A DNA stretch of 12,454 bases from Trachelipus rathkii (Eukaryota > Arthropoda > Malacostraca > Isopoda > Trachelipodidae), in the NCBI GenBank assembly GCA_015478945.1, contig JABUQX010103444.1, positions 15,001-27,454 of the forward strand, written 5' to 3'. The position numbers and the translations under genes were made by a program. Positions 8,268-12,454 of the stretch are shown here, in pieces (the stretch's first letter is position 1; every line of letters begins with the position of its first letter). The notes beneath the pieces are model-generated. The model searched no databases and was not told where the DNA came from. It was given only the letters and a program-made list of their open reading frames with translations.

Positions 8268-8760
8268 TTATAACTGCTATCTATATTAATAATATTAATA
8301 TACCTTAATGAAATAATTATTAAGTATTAATTATATAATATTATTATTAATGTATATATTAATTACTAAATTATAAATTATATATTATGTTATAGATTAA
8401 TATATAAGTTATATTTATTATAAATTGTTATAAATGTTTACTTATTTATAAGTCTATATATATATAATTACTAAAATTAAATTTATATATAATATTATAA
8501 TTAATTATGAATTAGAGATTAAAACATTATTAATAATACTTAATAATTTTAATAATATAAATTTATTATTGAATTATTAATTAATAATTATATTAGCTAG
8601 TTCAAATTATTAAGTTTTATAAATTCAAATATATATATATCTTAATTTATTATTTAATTATTCATATATAAATTAATTATGTAAAAAGTTATTATTAATT
8701 AATATTATTATTATGTTATTATTGCCATTTGTTGTAGACGTATGGAAGCAAGATAAATAT

Positions 8761-9300
8761 TTGGAAAATTATAGATAGATTAGAATAGATAGATAGATAG
8801 ATATTATATAATGATATAGAATACTAGATTAGATAAGAATAGATAGATAAGATAGATAGATTAAGATAAGCTTTGAGATATTGAGATAGATAATAAGATA
8901 GATATAGATTAGAATAGAAGATAATTAGTAATTAGAAGATCCGAAAATAGATAGTATATTATAGATATAGATAATAGATATAGATAATAGTTTAAAATTA
9001 ATATGATAATAGATAGAAATAGTGAATAGAATTGAAAGGGAATAGATTATTAGAATATATTATTAATAGAAACCTAAAGACCTCTCTCGAGCATAAGATA
9101 GAGTAAAAGTAATATAAGACTAGGAAAGAAGTATAGAATTAGATAAGGAAAAAGATAATAGATAATTAAAAGTATAGATAGATTAGATAGATAGATAGGA
9201 CAACTCAGATTGAGAATATAGGAATAAGAGAGATAGATAGAATCAGATAGTTAAGATTAGTCAGATAGAGGACTAAGATTAGAATAGAATTTCACCATAT
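8761..9300 (+). repeat. Degenerate GATA-rich satellite-like domain
   Basis: About 540 bases are dominated by GATA/ATAG/TAGA words interrupted by TTAGA, GAATA and plain A/T. I count 103 G and 22 C, nine of the C in a single patch at 9061-9120. Perfect tetranucleotide runs are short: ATAG units over 8785-8803 and TAGA units over 9184-9199. Four- and five-base spacings alternate, so there is no single register. It could be an old GATA microsatellite broken by mutation, a purine-biased satellite, or a true array blurred by sequencing indels. No open frame is present. Confidence 0.75.
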
Positions 9301-10200
9301 GTCAAATAAAATTGTAATACTATCATTTAATATATTATTAACCCTGTGTGGATGTTTTGTGAATGGTTAAATGTAAGGAGATGGTATATGATATAATAAG
9401 ATGTGGTTTAATGCATTGATTATGGCGAAATTATATATTCTTAGAATTAACCTACATAAAGACGGTGTAATGAATGATAAAAAGCAATAAACAGGATATA
9501 ATAATAGAAGCACATGGAGAAGTTACGTAATGTATGAAATTATATTCAATCACTTTAAGAAAGTGCAAAGTGATAAATTTTAATCCATACTCAGTGGTAC
9601 TTATTGAATGGCATATAAATAAAGAGCTTGAATGCTGTCAGGTATTTTATTAATTATCTTATTATTATTTTTATTGTATGTAACTATGTAAAGCATAATT
9701 TTGGGCATTAATGGGTTAACATAATTAATTGTTTTCTATTATGAAATTTATTCTAAATATTCATATCGACATAAGAAATTATTATAAAGGTTAATTATAA
9801 ATTAATGTGGAAGAGTTAGTTGATACTTCTTTATTTTTCATGAATTATAATTTAGTAACATTTACATTTACTCGCATTATTTAAATTCTTAACAATCTTA
9901 ATATTAAAGAAATATTTTAGATAAGAAAAAATGTAATAGAAAAGGATATATATACTAACATATAAAATGATACTCATACATTTCCAGATACCTTATACAT
10001 TGTAAATATTTATATGGAAAAATATAAATTCAAAAAGTAATAAATATGTAAAAAGTTGATAAAAATTGGACTTCTACTTTGTGAACGATATAGAATTAAT
10101 ATAAATTATATTATAATAAAATCAAAAGAATTATCAGCAGTATATTTTACTCTATTTTTTTCCTATATTTAAAATTAAGATCTTCGTTATATTTAGATAT
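9301..10200. other. A+T-rich non-coding stretch with a second intron-like signal set
   Basis: No open frame or RNA gene is recognisable. GTATGT (9676-9681), TACTAAC (9953-9959) and a pyrimidine-led CAG (TTTCCAG, ending 9987) are in the order and spacing of a budding-yeast intron of 312 bases. As at 7523-7669, there is no coding sequence to splice. The rest is ordinary A+T-rich text. Confidence 0.45.
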
Positions 10201-10980
10201 TATATTATATAATTAAAAATTACCTTGATAAAAATATAATATAAAGGTAATTGATAAATTTAATTAAAAGCTAAATATAATAATATAAAAATAATGATAA
10301 ATACAATAAATTAATAATTTATAAATAAATAATTATAAATAATAAATTAAATATAGTTGAAAATTAACCACAATTTAGAATAAGAAAAATATAAAATAAT
10401 AAAGAATAATTAAATAGTAAATAAATGAAGAAAAATAAATATATCAATAAAATAATATAATATTGAAAATCTTAATAAAAATTATATAAGACAAGAAAAA
10501 ATTTAAAAGTAGAAGAAAATAATATAAAATAATTGATAAAATTAATCATATAATAATATATATAATAATAATTATGATTAATATAAAGTAATTAATTTGA
10601 TGAGCTAATTAAAAATAATTAGTTAATTAATACTAAATTTAATTAATATAATAAATAATAATTTAAATAATCAATAATAATAATGAATACCATAATAGTA
10701 ATAATAATAATAAATTAAGATTGTTAAATATTAATTAATAAATAACTAAAAAACATTTTCTGAAAAAAAAGATTTGCACTTAGAAAACATAAATAATGAA
10801 AAATAAAAAATTAAAACAAAATTAAAAATATATTAAAAAATAAAAAATAAATAATTAACAATAATGAATAATATTTAAAAATAAAAAATTACAAAATATA
10901 AAGATGCCAAAATCGTAAGAGAATAAGTAATAAGATAATAAAAAAGAATAAAGTTTAGATATAATTTAATGAGTATATAT
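10201..10980 (+). other. A-over-T skewed low-complexity block
   Basis: In 10261-10920 I count 395 A, 202 T and 63 G or C in 660 bases: about 9.5% G+C, with A nearly twice T on the + strand. Runs of AAAATAA, AATAATAA and TAATTAA dominate and stop codons are dense in every + strand frame. No gene is possible here. A polypurine-leaning spacer or a decayed A-rich repeat are the plain readings. Confidence 0.7.
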
Positions 10981-11460
10981 ATAATTATATCAATATAAGA
11001 CAACAAATAAAGGCACAAAACATAATATTTCATTTAAATTCTACACAGAAAATGAAAAGCATAAGGTCTACCTTACATGATAGCTAAGCTTATAATGATT
11101 AGATGAATTGCAATCATTGAGTACTATAATCATTAAAAACGGAGTGGAAAGCTATCTTATAATTCATTTTGTATATAGTAGTGAAATATAGTAGAAAGTG
11201 AAATAATTAACTGAAATTTTATATCAAATATGAAAGTTTATTCGAACGTTAATATATTAAAAGGTTTGATAATAATGTTTATATAAATGTAAAAATTATC
11301 TTTTTATTTTTATATGAAGTTTAAATAAATATATATTTAGTACAGTGGACTTGGTAAAATTTATATTAAAACGTAATACTGTAAATTAATATTTGTACAT
11401 ATACCTAAGAGACTATATATTAAACCCTAGTATTTTATTTTTTTATCAAAATTTATTATA
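10981..11460. other. A+T-rich non-coding stretch containing a nested inverted repeat
   Basis: G+C rises locally around 11040-11160, where a nested dyad sits (11079-11156). The rest, to the start of the almost pure A/T block, has no open frame, RNA gene or repeat that I can define. Confidence 0.5.
11079..11156 (+). repeat. Nested inverted repeat, 78 nt, 7-bp outer and 9-bp inner stem
   Basis: Outer arms GATAGCT (11079-11085) and AGCTATC (11150-11156) enclose inner arms TAATGATTA (11093-11101) and TAATCATTA (11127-11135). AATCATT at 11112-11118 offers the 5' inner arm a second partner, and the palindrome ATTGCAAT (11107-11114) lies in the centre. The size and 7-bp closing stem recall a tRNA. 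However, no T-arm stem or loop precedes the 3' arm and no anticodon arm of normal size forms, so I do not call a tRNA. It may be a structured RNA or a chance dyad. Confidence 0.4.
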
Positions 11461-12240
11461 TTATTGTATATAGTATAATAATGTATTATAATATATGATA
11501 TATATATAATATTATTTAACTATAATAATAATGATATATATATATATTATTATATGAATATACTTATAATAATTATATAATATTATTATATATAAAAATA
11601 TATTTAAAGATTAATAACTTAATTTACAAAAAGATATATATTATATATTAATATATATATATAATAAAATATAATATATATATATATTATTAATATATAA
11701 TTAATAATAAGTATTATAATAATATGTAAATGAATATAAATATAGATATATAATTATATATATATTATAATTAATATATATAAATTATATATTATTATAT
11801 AATTATATAATATAAATAAATATATATATATATATATTATTATAACTAGATTAAAATATATATAATATTATAGTAATAATTAATATATATATATATTATC
11901 ACCATATATAATAATATGATTAATTATATATATATATATTATTATATATATATATATATATAAATTATATAATAAATAAAATATATCACAGCATATACAA
12001 TATATTAATATTTAAATCATATAATAAAAATATTTAAATATATAATAATATATTATAATTAGTATATATATATAATATATATATATATTAAATATAAGTA
12101 TAATAAATATAAATATATACTATTATTATATTATAATTTAATAATATAATTATATAATTATATATTATATATTATAATATATAAAATATATATATAATAT
12201 TATATAATAATAATATATATATATATATACTATAATATTC
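11461..12240. repeat. Nearly pure A/T block, about 96% A+T over 780 bases
   Basis: I count 34 G or C in 780 bases (4.4%). Stretches wholly free of G and C include 11634-11710, 11746-11845 and 12121-12229. The text is short (TA)n runs joined by TAATA and AATT words. The longest perfect TA run noted is 20 bases at 11943-11962, with others at 11820-11837 and 12213-12229. It has high capacity for self-pairing and easy strand opening. Origins, matrix-attachment regions and some protist centromeres are known to be of this kind, but nothing marks which, if any, applies. Confidence 0.8.
11943..11962. repeat. (TA)10 microsatellite
   Basis: Ten perfect TA units form the longest uninterrupted dinucleotide run noted in the terminal A/T block. 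It can extrude as a cruciform or slip during replication. Confidence 0.8.
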
Positions 12241-12454
12241 ATACTTACCGTAATGCCCCCTAGAAAAAATATGATATTTGAGGAATATCAGCCTTCTGAT
12301 ATGAGTAAAATGAGGATTCCCTTCTTACACGTATTTTTGAAAAAGATGTATTAAAAATAGGATGAATTAATTCTAGAAATTTTTAACAATTTTTTCTCAT
12401 ATACATATAATTTTTTTAACAATAATTAAGATATAGTATAAATTGGTACTAATA
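12241..12454. other. Mixed-composition right edge, no gene seen
   Basis: The almost pure A/T block ends abruptly and the sequence becomes ordinary A+T-rich with a CCCCC run near 12257. No complete frame of useful length is visible on either strand before the window ends. A gene beginning beyond the edge cannot be judged. Confidence 0.4.

Larger units (their letters stand above)
7741..8740. other. Extreme A+T-rich block, about 1 kb
   Basis: Almost entirely A and T: 8281-8700 contains 32 G or C in 420 bases (7.6%). Words such as TAATAATATT, ATTAAT and TATATA dominate without a fixed period. It contains an A14 run (8254-8267), a hairpin (8085-8104) and an imperfect direct repeat (8057-8122). 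Such blocks occur in A+T-rich eukaryotic intergenic DNA, replication origins, and in some lineages centromeres, but nothing here is diagnostic. Confidence 0.7.

Noticed and set aside
1..12454. CRISPR array, insertion sequence, LTR or terminal inverted repeat element
   Set aside because: No regularly spaced repeats, no transposase or reverse-transcriptase frame, and no long terminal repeats were seen. A computational repeat search would be needed to exclude diverged copies.
1..12454. rRNA or budding-yeast point-centromere elements
   Set aside because: Conserved rRNA words and the CDEI/CDEIII centromere motifs were looked for by eye and not found.

Overview
The window is 12.4 kb of very A+T-rich DNA in which I can support no protein-coding gene, tRNA, rRNA, CRISPR array or intact mobile element. 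The longest ATG-started open frame is 97 codons. All the longer frames lie inside local patches of raised G+C, and several overlap frames on the other strand or in another phase. A bacterial, archaeal or phage window of this size would almost always contain recognisable genes. The content therefore suggests non-coding DNA of an A+T-rich eukaryote (nuclear intergenic, subtelomeric or pericentromeric DNA, or an expanded organellar spacer). I cannot name a lineage. A noisy assembly or a composition-preserving randomised sequence would look similar and cannot be excluded from sequence alone.

The clearest property is a mosaic of blocks with different base composition and strand asymmetry. In order: 1-600, A+T-rich with a T20 tract; 601-1680, pyrimidine/C-rich (C 181 versus G 49 in 1141-1680); 1681-2460, ordinary A+T-rich; 2461-2640, a degenerate CA-rich tract (C 64 versus G 3); 2641-3300, mixed with one G+C-containing hairpin; 3301-3910, a G-leaning island reaching about 49% G+C; 3911-4560, about 8% G+C where counted; 4561-5160, mixed sequence with a cluster of inverted repeats; 5161-6398, A+T-rich; 6399-7110, an island of about 36% G+C with short open frames; 7111-7740, A+T-rich; 7741-8740, another block of about 8% G+C where counted; 8761-9300, a degenerate GATA domain (G 103 versus C 22); 9301-10200, A+T-rich; 10201-10980, an A-over-T block; 10981-11450, mixed with a nested inverted repeat; 11461-12240, about 96% A+T; then an edge of more ordinary sequence.

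There is no operon or pathway to describe. The items most worth a second look are the GATA and CA domains, the hairpin cluster at 4591-5105, the nested inverted repeat at 11079-11156, and a one-strand excess of the budding-yeast branch-point heptamer TACTAAC, twice in an intron-like arrangement. Any of these may be chance in DNA this biased, so confidences are low.
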